From the NCBI GenBank assembly GCA_019751875.1, contig JAIEMV010000019.1:1-64000 (forward strand): a DNA stretch of 64,000 nt, read 5' to 3'. Position numbers and translations under genes: made by a program. The notes beneath the pieces are model-generated. The model saw nothing but the letters and a program-made list of their open reading frames with translations, was not told where the DNA came from and did no database searches. Shown in pieces: positions 27,277 to 35,033 of the stretch; the first letter of the stretch is position 1, and every line of letters starts with the position of its first letter. The DNA comes from Hyphomicrobium sp. Its GTDB lineage: Bacteria; Pseudomonadota; Alphaproteobacteria; Rhizobiales; Hyphomicrobiaceae.

Positions 27277-27807
27277 TCAGCCGCCCTCGAACTTCTTCTT
27301 CAGGGCACCAAGGCCGCCCTGCACGATCTCGGTCACCGCCTTCACGGCGGCTTCGTCGGACAACTCCGGCGGAGGATCATTGTTGACGAAGCCGCGATAG
27401 AAGGCGGCGCGCCATTCGACGATCGTCTTTTCGGCCGTGCCGCTGACGTTCATTTGAGCGCTGTAGTTGGTAACGGGCAGGACCTTCACGTCGACATCGG
27501 TGATCTCGTAGGCGAGACCGCGCTCCTCGGCGGAGTACTTCGTCAGCTTTTCGTTGATGACGCCGCCGGACTGGAGCGTCAGTTTACGGGTTGCGCCGAC
27601 ATCGTTGCCGCCGGTGCCCTCGGTCTTCGCAACTGCGGGATGCCAGCTCATGTCCTGGAAGTTGCCGACCGTAGCCCAGACCTTATCGACTGGTGCGTTG
27701 ATCTCTATTTTCGATACGACCTTCTGGCGCGAGGGACCATGCGCCTCGGCGGCCACAGGCAGCAGCGCCGCCAGCGCCACCATTAAGGATGCCACCACTC
27801 TCACCAT
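27277..27807 (-). CDS. SRPBCC-fold periplasmic protein (MxaD-like)
   Basis: The 176-residue protein has a signal peptide (VVASLMVALAALLPVAAEAH) and a START/SRPBCC domain (KIEINAPVDKVWATVGNFQD, LKLTLQSGGVINEKLTKYS-type region, KTIVEWRAAFYRGFVNNDPP). MxaD of methanol oxidisers is the nearest known type and is thought to help electron transfer from methanol dehydrogenase to cytochrome c. A GGAGGAG site precedes the ATG at 27807. It is the first gene of the minus-strand operon that runs to 25003. Confidence 0.85.
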   Translation of the reverse strand: MVRVVASLMVALAALLPVAAEAHGPSRQKVVSKIEINAPVDKVWATVGNFQDMSWHPAVAKTEGTGGNDVGATRKLTLQSGGVINEKLTKYSAEERGLAYEITDVDVKVLPVTNYSAQMNVSGTAEKTIVEWRAAFYRGFVNNDPPPELSDEAAVKAVTEIVQGGLGALKKKFEGG

Positions 27808-28025
27808 CAAGTCTCCTCCAGAGCCAATTTTTTACGGTCCCACGTTGGTCCGCGGGCGCGCACAATAGTGAGCGGCAATTGTGAGCGCAATTGGGTGCTG
27901 TTCCCGCTTGGGCAATCTGCGCTTTTTCGCCGCCTGATGGATACCGCCGGGTCGGCCCATCGCTGTTGTCAGGGACAACGTGCCATGCTTTTGTGCGTCT
28001 CCAACTAAAGAACGAGCCCCAATCC

Positions 28026-29327
28026 ATGACCGCTGTCCAAGCGGGTGCTTCGCCGGCACCGGCGTCCGCGTCCGAGAGCTTTTCCAACGTCACGTGTGTC
28101 TTTTGCGGCCTGCACTGCGATGATTTGGAGATTGAGCGCACAGGGCAATCACTCCAGGTGACGCGCAATGGCTGCGGCAAAGCAAAGGCCGGGTTCGAGC
28201 GGCCTCTGGTCAAGAGCGAGCCGAGGGTTGGCGGACAACCCGTGAGCCTCAACGAGGCGGTCGCCGCGGCGGCCAAAATCATTCGATCATCCGCCCTGCC
28301 CTCGTTTGGCGGTCTTGGAACAGACATCGACGGCATGCGGGCCGTGATGTCGCTTGCGGACAAGGCGCGGGGTGTCGTCGATCATGCAATGGGCGAGGGC
28401 TATGCGCAAAACATGCGCGTCTTGCAGACCCGCGGCTGGTTCATGACCACGCTGACGGAAGTGCGCAACCGCGCCGACCTTCTCATCTTCACGACCGACG
28501 TTCTCAAATATCACCACCGTTTCTTCGAGCGCGTCATCCATGCGCCGCAGACGCTTTTCGCCGATGGTCCCGTCAAGCGTACGATAGTGCTCATTGGTGA
28601 AGGCTACGACACAGGGCCGATCTCAGGACCGGGAGTGGACGAGATCGTGACGATCTCCTGCGCGTCCGATCGGATCGGCGAGGTGATCTCCGCGCTGGCG
28701 ACGCTGAGCAAGGGCGCGCCGTTGCCGGCGGAAACGATAGCGGGCGTGCCGAAACCCCAACTCGAAGATCTCAAAGCGCGCTGTGAAAAGGCGAACTACG
28801 GCGTCATCATATGGATCCCGTCCGCATTTGCATTCGCGAACGCGGATCTGACGATTCACAGGATCTGCGACTTCGTCAAAGAAATGAATGTGAAGCAGCG
28901 CTTCGCGGGACTTACGCTCGGCGGCAGCGAAGGCTCGACCTCGGCGGCGGCCGTCGCCGCGTGGCAGTCCGGCTATCCGCTGCGCGTCAGCTTCGCCAGC
29001 GGCGCACCGCAGTTCGATCCAGAACTCTATGCGATCCCGCGGCTCCTCAAATCGGGAGAGACTGATGCGCTCGTCTGGCTGTCGAGCCTGACGCCGGATC
29101 TGGCGGCGCCGCAGACCAGCATTCCGACAATCGTGATCGGTACCTTCGACATGAAGCTTGACCGGGAACCCGACGTCTTCATCCCGGTCGCGACGCCCGG
29201 CATAGACGCGCGCGGGCAGATTATGCGGGTCGACGGCAACGTGGTTCTGCCGCTGCGCGACCTTCACCGCGCTTCAGGGCTGGCGAATTCCATCGCCGTG
29301 CTCAATGCCATTGAAGCGGCCCTCTGA
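28026..29327 (+). CDS. fhcB: Formyltransferase/hydrolase complex subunit FhcB
   Basis: This 433-residue subunit is related to the FwdB/FmdB part of formylmethanofuran dehydrogenase. It begins with the Cys-rich motif VTCVFCGLHCDDLEIERTGQ and has AMGEGYAQNMRVLQTRGWFM and CEKANYGVIIWIPSAFAFAN. In methylotrophs FhcB has no metal-redox role and the complex moves the formyl group from H4MPT to methanofuran and hydrolyses it to formate. I chose the ATG at 28026; the upstream frame to 27891 is not part of the family. It is the first gene of fhcBADC, 24 bases before fhcA. Confidence 0.93.
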   Translation: MTAVQAGASPAPASASESFSNVTCVFCGLHCDDLEIERTGQSLQVTRNGCGKAKAGFERPLVKSEPRVGGQPVSLNEAVAAAAKIIRSSALPSFGGLGTDIDGMRAVMSLADKARGVVDHAMGEGYAQNMRVLQTRGWFMTTLTEVRNRADLLIFTTDVLKYHHRFFERVIHAPQTLFADGPVKRTIVLIGEGYDTGPISGPGVDEIVTISCASDRIGEVISALATLSKGAPLPAETIAGVPKPQLEDLKARCEKANYGVIIWIPSAFAFANADLTIHRICDFVKEMNVKQRFAGLTLGGSEGSTSAAAVAAWQSGYPLRVSFASGAPQFDPELYAIPRLLKSGETDALVWLSSLTPDLAAPQTSIPTIVIGTFDMKLDREPDVFIPVATPGIDARGQIMRVDGNVVLPLRDLHRASGLANSIAVLNAIEAAL

Positions 29328-29350
29328 CATTTTCGAAAGACGACGAATCC

Positions 29351-31036
29351 ATGCTGATCAAGTTCACCGGCGGCAAGGTCTACGATCCCGCGAACGGCAT
29401 CGACGGCCAAGTACGCGACATCTATGTGCGCGACGGCCGCGTCGTGACACCCAGCGCGACAGACACGATTTCGGCCGAATACAATCTCGCCGGCAAGGTG
29501 GTGATGGCGGGTGGCATCGACCCCCATTCGCACATCGGCGGCGGAAAGATGAACATCGCGCGCATGATGCTGCCCGAGGACCACCGTCACGACAATGTGG
29601 CGCGCGGTGACCTCACGCGCGCGGGCTGCGGACATGCGGCCCCCTCGACCTTCGTCGCCGGCTATCGCTATGCGGAAATGGGCTACACGGCGGCATTCGA
29701 GCCTGCCATGCTTGCCGTCAATGCGCGCCAGACGCACGCCGAGATGGGCGACACGCCCATGATCGACAAAGGCGCGTATGTGCTGCTTGGATCGGATGAT
29801 TATTTCCTGCGGCTGCTGACGCGTGGCGCCGACAAGGAAGAAATCAAGGACTATATCGCCTGGACGATGCATGCCGCGCAGGCGCTCGCCGTGAAGGTCG
29901 TCAATCCCGGCGGTATCTCGGCGTTCAAATTCAACCAGCGCATGTTGGATCTCGACGAGAAGAATGCTTTCTATGGCGTGACGCCACGCGACATCATTCT
30001 CACGCTCGGCCGGTCGCTGCAGGAGCTGGGCGTTCCCCACCCAGTGCATGTTCATGGCTGCAACCTTGGAGTTCCGGGCAACAAGGAGACGACGCTCGCA
30101 ACCATCCGCGCAGCCGAAGGCACGCCCATCCATTTGACGCACATCCAGTTCCACAGCTACGGAACGGAAGGCGATTTCAAGTTCTCGTCGGGTGCGGCAG
30201 AGATCGCCGAGCTCGTCAACCAGAACCCGAACGTGTCGATCGACGTGGGCCAGATCCTCTTCGGCCAAACCGTGACGGCGTCGGGCGATTCGATGCGGCA
30301 GTACGGCAATACGAAGAGCGCCAATCCGAAGAAATGGGTGGTGATGGATATCGAGTGCGACGCCGGTTGTGGCGTGGTGCCGATGAAGTATCGCGACAAG
30401 AGCTTTGTGAACGCGCTGCAGTGGGCGATCGGCCTGGAGATGTTCCTGCTCGTTAAAGACCCGTGGCGGATCTTCCTGACGACGGACCACCCGAATGGCG
30501 CGCCGTTTACGACCTATCCACACTTAATCCGGCTGCTTATGGACAAAACGTTCCGCAACGAAATGCTCCGGCGGATTCATCCAGGCGCGCAGGCGGCTAC
30601 GATCCTCGGCTCGATTACGCGTGAGTACTCGCTAAATGAGATCGCGATCATGACGCGCGCGGGGCCCGCGAAGTCGTTGGGCCTCAAGGACCGCGGGCAT
30701 CTGGGACCAGGGGCGTGCGCGGACATCACGGTCTACGACGACAACCCCGATCGCGAGGCGATGTTCACGACGCCGGCGTTTGTGTTCAAGAACGGTGAGA
30801 TGATCGTGCGCAACGGAAGGATTGTGCACGTGGTGGCGGGTGCGACGCATGTCGTACGACCGGAGTACGACCGGAAGCGTACCGAGAAGCCGCTGAAGGA
30901 CTACTTCGAGACCTACCATACGATGCGGATGGAGAACTTCCGAATGGCGGATGAGGAAGTCATCACGGCCGGCTGCGGGCATGCACCTGGCACATGTGGA
31001 TGCCTCATCGTTCAGCCGGTCGGTACGCGCAAATGA
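29351..31036 (+). CDS. fhcA: Formyltransferase/hydrolase complex subunit FhcA
   Basis: The 561-residue amidohydrolase subunit hydrolyses formylmethanofuran. Metal-site motifs are visible: GGIDPHSHIGGG near the start, VHVHGCNLGVPGN, LTHIQFHSYG, and FLTTDHPNGAPFTTYPHLI. The Asp and His pattern is that of the archaeal FwdA enzyme. The end has AGCGHAPGTCGCLIVQP, a Cys-rich tail. Its stop overlaps the fhcD start (ATGA). The size is normal. Confidence 0.95.
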   Translation: MLIKFTGGKVYDPANGIDGQVRDIYVRDGRVVTPSATDTISAEYNLAGKVVMAGGIDPHSHIGGGKMNIARMMLPEDHRHDNVARGDLTRAGCGHAAPSTFVAGYRYAEMGYTAAFEPAMLAVNARQTHAEMGDTPMIDKGAYVLLGSDDYFLRLLTRGADKEEIKDYIAWTMHAAQALAVKVVNPGGISAFKFNQRMLDLDEKNAFYGVTPRDIILTLGRSLQELGVPHPVHVHGCNLGVPGNKETTLATIRAAEGTPIHLTHIQFHSYGTEGDFKFSSGAAEIAELVNQNPNVSIDVGQILFGQTVTASGDSMRQYGNTKSANPKKWVVMDIECDAGCGVVPMKYRDKSFVNALQWAIGLEMFLLVKDPWRIFLTTDHPNGAPFTTYPHLIRLLMDKTFRNEMLRRIHPGAQAATILGSITREYSLNEIAIMTRAGPAKSLGLKDRGHLGPGACADITVYDDNPDREAMFTTPAFVFKNGEMIVRNGRIVHVVAGATHVVRPEYDRKRTEKPLKDYFETYHTMRMENFRMADEEVITAGCGHAPGTCGCLIVQPVGTRK

Positions 31037-31950
31037 CGGGCAGCCAGAAAATGAAAATCAACGGCGTTGCCATCGACGACACGTTCGCTGAAGCGTTCGG
31101 TATGAGCGGGACCGCGCTTATCATCACGGCCGATACACTGAAGTGGGCAATGATCGCGGCGACGACCATGACCGGCTTCGGCACATCGGTGATTGGATGC
31201 GGCGCGGAGTGCGGCATCGATTGCGAAGTGTCTGCGTCGGAAACCCCCGATGGACGGCCGGGAGTGCGCGTGCTGGTGTTCGGTTTCTCGCCTGACGCTA
31301 TCCTGCCACAGCTTAAAAACCGCGTGGGTCAGTGCGTTTTGACCAGTCCCGGATCGGCTTGCTACAATGGACTCGACAGTCCGCAGAGGCTTGCACTATC
31401 GGCAGGTCCGCGGTTTTTCGGCGATGGTTGGCAGATCTCGAAGCGGTTCGGCGGGCGGCGGTTCTGGCGCGTGCCGGTGATGGATGGCGAGTTCACCATC
31501 GAAGATACGTGTGGCGTCACGACGGAAGCCGTCGGTGGCGGCAACTTGTTGATCCTGGGACGTGACAGGGTGGGACTGCTGGAGACAGCGGAAGCGGCGG
31601 TGGCCGCAATTGCCAGAGTTCCGGACGTGATTACGCCGTTCCCGGGCGGCATTGTTCGCTCGGGTTCGAAAGTGGGCTCGAAATACAAGGGCGCGATCGC
31701 ATCAACGAACAATGCGTTCTGTCCCACGCTCAAGGGCACGACGAAAACGGAACTCGATGCCGACACCATCGCGGTGCTGGAGATCGTCATCGACGGGCTG
31801 ACGTCGAAGGCGGTCTCGGACGCCATGCGGGTCGGCCTCAAGGCCATCACCGATATCGGTGCGGACAAGGGCGTCACGCGCGTCTCTGCCGGCAACTACG
31901 GCGGCAAGCTCGGCCAGCACCACTACCACCTGAAGGATTACGTCGCATGA
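31033..31950 (+). CDS. fhcD: Formyltransferase/hydrolase complex subunit FhcD
   Basis: The 305 residues correspond to formylmethanofuran:H4MPT formyltransferase (Ftr). Typical stretches are MKINGVAIDDTFAEAFGMSG, CGAECGIDCEVSASETPDGR, FPGGIVRSGSKVGSKYKGAI and SAGNYGGKLGQHHYHLKDY at the end. The ATG at 31033 overlaps the fhcA stop; another ATG six codons in is possible. It transfers the formyl group between H4MPT and methanofuran in the cytoplasm. Confidence 0.95.
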   Translation: MTGSQKMKINGVAIDDTFAEAFGMSGTALIITADTLKWAMIAATTMTGFGTSVIGCGAECGIDCEVSASETPDGRPGVRVLVFGFSPDAILPQLKNRVGQCVLTSPGSACYNGLDSPQRLALSAGPRFFGDGWQISKRFGGRRFWRVPVMDGEFTIEDTCGVTTEAVGGGNLLILGRDRVGLLETAEAAVAAIARVPDVITPFPGGIVRSGSKVGSKYKGAIASTNNAFCPTLKGTTKTELDADTIAVLEIVIDGLTSKAVSDAMRVGLKAITDIGADKGVTRVSAGNYGGKLGQHHYHLKDYVA

Positions 31951-32747
31951 GCGGGCTCAGGCTTCGTTTGAAATCGGCTCCGGCCGGTCGTCTCGATCTG
32001 TCGTGCCTTCAGCCGGACCCGTTAACGGCACGGACCGCGGACGAGGTTGCACGGCTGCCGTTTGAAGATGGCACGCTCGGCGACCTGTTCGAGATCACCG
32101 CCATTGCGGACGCGAACACGCTAATCCTTGCGGGTCCGACGAGCGCCTGCGACGGCATCGGCGACGGGCTGGCGTCGGGCACGCTGGTCGTCGAAGGCGA
32201 CGTGGGGCAATACGCGGGCCGCTTTATGAAGGGCGGGCGGCTCGATATCAGGGGATCGGCTGGAGATTACCTGGGCGCGGGCATGAAGCGCGGGCTTTTG
32301 ACGGTGGCGGGCTCGGCCGGGAACTTCGTCGGCGGCCTGCTGCCGGGGGAAAAGTTCGGCATGGCAGGCGGCGTCATTCGCGTCGGCGGGGATATCGGTG
32401 ATCGGGCGGGCGACCGGATGCGCCGCGGGACCATCGTCGTGAAGGGCAAGACGGGCGCGGCCGCAGGATCGCGTATGGCAGGTGGGACGATATGGGCCGA
32501 GGGTGGTTTTGGTCCAGGTGCGGGTCCGCTCATGCGGCGCGGCACCCTTATTGGTCCGAAAGCCGAGCAGATGCTTGCGACGTTCTCTGACTGCGGTGAG
32601 CACGACATGGTTTTCTTGCGCCTTATCAGCCGTTTCGTGGCGGCCGAACTCGGGTCACTGGCGCCGCCACCGTTGCCGGTTAAGGTTCGTCGGTACGCTG
32701 GCGACATGGCGACGATCGGCAAGGGCGAGTTGCTGTTGACAGGCTGA
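31947..32747 (+). CDS. fhcC: Formyltransferase/hydrolase complex subunit FhcC
   Basis: The 266-residue subunit is built of a right-handed repeat region with a Gly-rich periodic pattern (KGGRLDIRGSAGDYLGAGMK, RGLLTVAGSAGNFVGGLLPG, MRRGTIVVKGKTGAAAGSRM), as in FwdC and GltB C-terminal domains. Its start overlaps the fhcD stop. It holds the complex together. The operon ends here; no terminator hairpin was obvious in the next 160 bases. Confidence 0.93.
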   Translation: MSGLRLRLKSAPAGRLDLSCLQPDPLTARTADEVARLPFEDGTLGDLFEITAIADANTLILAGPTSACDGIGDGLASGTLVVEGDVGQYAGRFMKGGRLDIRGSAGDYLGAGMKRGLLTVAGSAGNFVGGLLPGEKFGMAGGVIRVGGDIGDRAGDRMRRGTIVVKGKTGAAAGSRMAGGTIWAEGGFGPGAGPLMRRGTLIGPKAEQMLATFSDCGEHDMVFLRLISRFVAAELGSLAPPPLPVKVRRYAGDMATIGKGELLLTG

Positions 32748-32910
32748 AAGCTGCAGGCCGGAACGGAACCGAATTCTCCGTGCCGCTTTCCCCACCTGCT
32801 GATCCGGCCGTACAATGCTGGCGTAAGTCATCCTATGCCGCGCATTCGTGCCAGCGGTCCAGAGGTTCCGGGCATGTCGCCCGCAATGATAATCAGGAGA
32901 AATCGGCTCC

Positions 32911-33111
32911 ATGCTGACGATCGTCATCTCTGCCTGCCTCGTCGCAGATCCTACAAGCTGCAAAGATTACACTTTGCCTGTTGATGGCGACATGGACACC
33001 ATCCAGTGCGCGCTCCTGGCGCCGCCATTCCTGGCCAATTGGCAGGAGAGCCATCCGCAATGGACGGTGAAGAAGTGGAAGTGCCAGCCGACCACGATGA
33101 ACGATACCTGA
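32911..33111 (+). CDS. Small conserved hypothetical protein
   Basis: A 66-residue protein starting MLTIVISACLVADPTSCKDY, with four Cys (ISAC, SCKD, IQCAL, KWKCQ) and ending in a WTVKKWKCQ pattern. AGGAGAAAT lies upstream of the ATG. The layout is like short conserved proteins of Hyphomicrobiales with a pattern of tryptophans and cysteines near the end. No function is known. It may be an isolated gene, since the next gene is on the other strand. Confidence 0.65.
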   Translation: MLTIVISACLVADPTSCKDYTLPVDGDMDTIQCALLAPPFLANWQESHPQWTVKKWKCQPTTMNDT

Positions 33112-33158
33112 TCGTTTGGACGCGGCGCCTTCAGCCGAAACTCAATCGTAGAGCTTCG

Positions 33159-33182
33159 AGGCGGGCTGGTTTCAGTCCGCCT
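33159..33182 (+). terminator. Possible terminator after the small protein
   Basis: AGGCGG pairs with CCGCCT over a 12-base loop, followed by TTTG. It overlaps the end of the convergent DUF1194 gene. The stem is short, so this is a weak call. Confidence 0.4.
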
Positions 33183-33921
33183 TTGCGTGTTTGGATACCG
33201 GCATCGTGCCGCTAATCTCGTTGACGAACTTCTGACGGATCGCGCGCTCGAAGTCGCCGAAGCCCTTCGCGGGAAGAACAAAGGCGCCCGGGCCGCCAAT
33301 CACATGGTCTGTGTACCAACCCTCGAGTGAGGGACCATCGTCGCCTTCAAGAATCGGAAGGCCGTTGATGATTACGCCGGAGTTGACGAGTTCATCGCGG
33401 ACGTCGTCGACCGGTTCCTCGCGGTTGCAGTTGTCTTTGCCGTCGCCCGACACGTCGACGACGATGCGATTGGCGGTGGCGGGGATCTGAGTGACGACCT
33501 TGTCCGCGATCATGCGCATCATCCCCGACATGCAGGTGAACTCGCCACCTTCACGCGGCAGCCGGCGCACCTGCTGTGCGACAGCCAGTGCCTCCTCCTT
33601 CGACGATATCCGCGACCAGGGAATCGATATCTTCGGCTTGTCGGCCCACATGACAAGCGAGATCAGAATGCCGCCGCGGCCGCCGGTGAGAATGGCCTCG
33701 ATAACACTATCGTCTTCCAGCGCCTTTGCGATACCTTCCAGTTGCAGCCGATAGCGCACGGCATCGACGGAGTTTGAAACGTCGACCGACACGACAAGCG
33801 CGGTGTCGACTTCCGGCATATCTTGGGCCAGACCTCCGAAAGGTCCACTGATCGCCAACGCCAGAGCAACGAGCGCGCCCCAGCGGGCGCCGCGGGCCTT
33901 CAACGGCGAGACGATCGGCAT
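33172..33921 (-). CDS. DUF1194 family secreted protein (von Willebrand A-like)
   Basis: About 249 residues with a signal segment (GALVALALAISGPFGGLAQD) and a vWA-like domain: TALVVSVDVSNSVDAVRYRL has the DxSxS metal motif, then RIVVDVSGDGKDNCNREEPV, with LPILEGDDGPSLEGWYTDHV further on. It probably acts in the periplasm in protein binding. The ATG at 33921 has a GGAAAG site; the GTG at 33936 is also in frame. The pentapeptide-repeat gene lies just upstream on the same strand, so they may be cotranscribed. The role is unknown. Confidence 0.85.
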   Translation of the reverse strand: MPIVSPLKARGARWGALVALALAISGPFGGLAQDMPEVDTALVVSVDVSNSVDAVRYRLQLEGIAKALEDDSVIEAILTGGRGGILISLVMWADKPKISIPWSRISSKEEALAVAQQVRRLPREGGEFTCMSGMMRMIADKVVTQIPATANRIVVDVSGDGKDNCNREEPVDDVRDELVNSGVIINGLPILEGDDGPSLEGWYTDHVIGGPGAFVLPAKGFGDFERAIRQKFVNEISGTMPVSKHAKAD

Positions 33922-33956
33922 GCGTGCACTTTCCACCCAGACTTCGCGGCGCTCGT

Positions 33957-34892
33957 TTATCTCAGCGCTCGTTCCAGGTTGAGAGCTAGGCCCAAACCCT
34001 TGACGCTTTCAAGGCCTTTGACCTGCCTCAAGTCCGCATCCGCCAGATCCGCTCCCGTCAAATCGGCTCCGGTCAAGTCCGCACCAGTGAAGTCGGCGCG
34101 CGAGAGATCCGTTCTGGTGAGGCGCGCGCCGGCGAGGTTGGCTCCGGCAAAGGAAGCCATCGCGAGGGAGGCGTCGTCGAAATTGGCGCCGCGCAGCGTC
34201 GCGTTGTCGAAGCGGCAGCCGCGGCAGAAGTTGCGCGGAAGGAACGAGATATCGGCGCGGGGATCATGGGGGGAAAAGTCGAAGCCGGAGAGGTCGGCGC
34301 CCTTGAAGGACGCGCCGTCGATGCGGCCGGTCAGGCGCACGCCCCTTAGATTGGCATTGTCGAAGACTGGGGCTTCGCGCCAGTCAGTGCGCAGATCCGA
34401 GTAGATCGTCGGGCGCATCAGGGTTGCGCCCTCCAGATTTGCGCCGACGAACTTTGCGAACGTAAGCACGGTGCGATCGAGGCGGGCGCCCGCCAAGTTG
34501 GTGCGAGACAGATTGGCTCGCGAGAGGTCCGTCCCGAAAACATCGGCCCGCGTCAGGAGGGCGCCCTTGAAGTCGAGTTCGGAGAGGTCGAGGTGTTTGA
34601 GACCGCGCCGCGAAAAATCGACGACAGCGCCGGTTTTGCTCGCGCTGAAGAGCGCCGAGGTGATCTCGCCGGCGGTGGTGTCGTTGGCGAGGCCCTCAGC
34701 GGCCCGGATTTCCATTGTGGTGACATCGAAATGGGGCTCGACCGGCTTTAAGGGCTGGCCAGGTAGCTTCATTGTGGGGGTCACGAAAGCCGGTTGGGCA
34801 ACATTCCCAGCGGGCGGGAGCGGGTCGGCGGCGTGCGAGACAGACGACGACACAATGGCCAAAAGGTGTAGCAAAACAAGGGGTTGGGTCAT
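33957..34892 (-). CDS. Secreted pentapeptide-repeat protein
   Basis: The 311-residue protein has a signal peptide (PLVLLHLLAIVSSSVSHA). From about residue 85 it carries many A(D/N)LxX repeats, for example LDLSELDFKGALLTRADVFG, LSRANLSRTNLAGARLDR and, near the end, ADFTGADLTGADLTGADLAD. These fold as a right-handed four-sided helix. A middle insertion (NFCRGCRFDNATLRGANFDD) has a Cys pair. It is an unusual companion for the DUF1194 gene; a scaffold or binding role is possible. I chose the ATG at 34892. Confidence 0.85.
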   Translation of the reverse strand: MTQPLVLLHLLAIVSSSVSHAADPLPPAGNVAQPAFVTPTMKLPGQPLKPVEPHFDVTTMEIRAAEGLANDTTAGEITSALFSASKTGAVVDFSRRGLKHLDLSELDFKGALLTRADVFGTDLSRANLSRTNLAGARLDRTVLTFAKFVGANLEGATLMRPTIYSDLRTDWREAPVFDNANLRGVRLTGRIDGASFKGADLSGFDFSPHDPRADISFLPRNFCRGCRFDNATLRGANFDDASLAMASFAGANLAGARLTRTDLSRADFTGADLTGADLTGADLADADLRQVKGLESVKGLGLALNLERALR

Positions 34893-35033
34893 GCCCCGGC
34901 CGGCGCACCCACCATGACGACGCTGCATCGCCTCTCACGGCCCACAGGACCGCGCCCCTCGATGTTGACCCGCTAAGGGAGTGAACGATCGGTATTGGAG
35001 GGTGGATCACAGGACTGTCACATCCTGCCCGGC

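Noticed and set aside
29264-30523. 419-codon minus-strand frame opposite fhcA
   Set aside because: The conserved FhcA protein on the plus strand explains the region.
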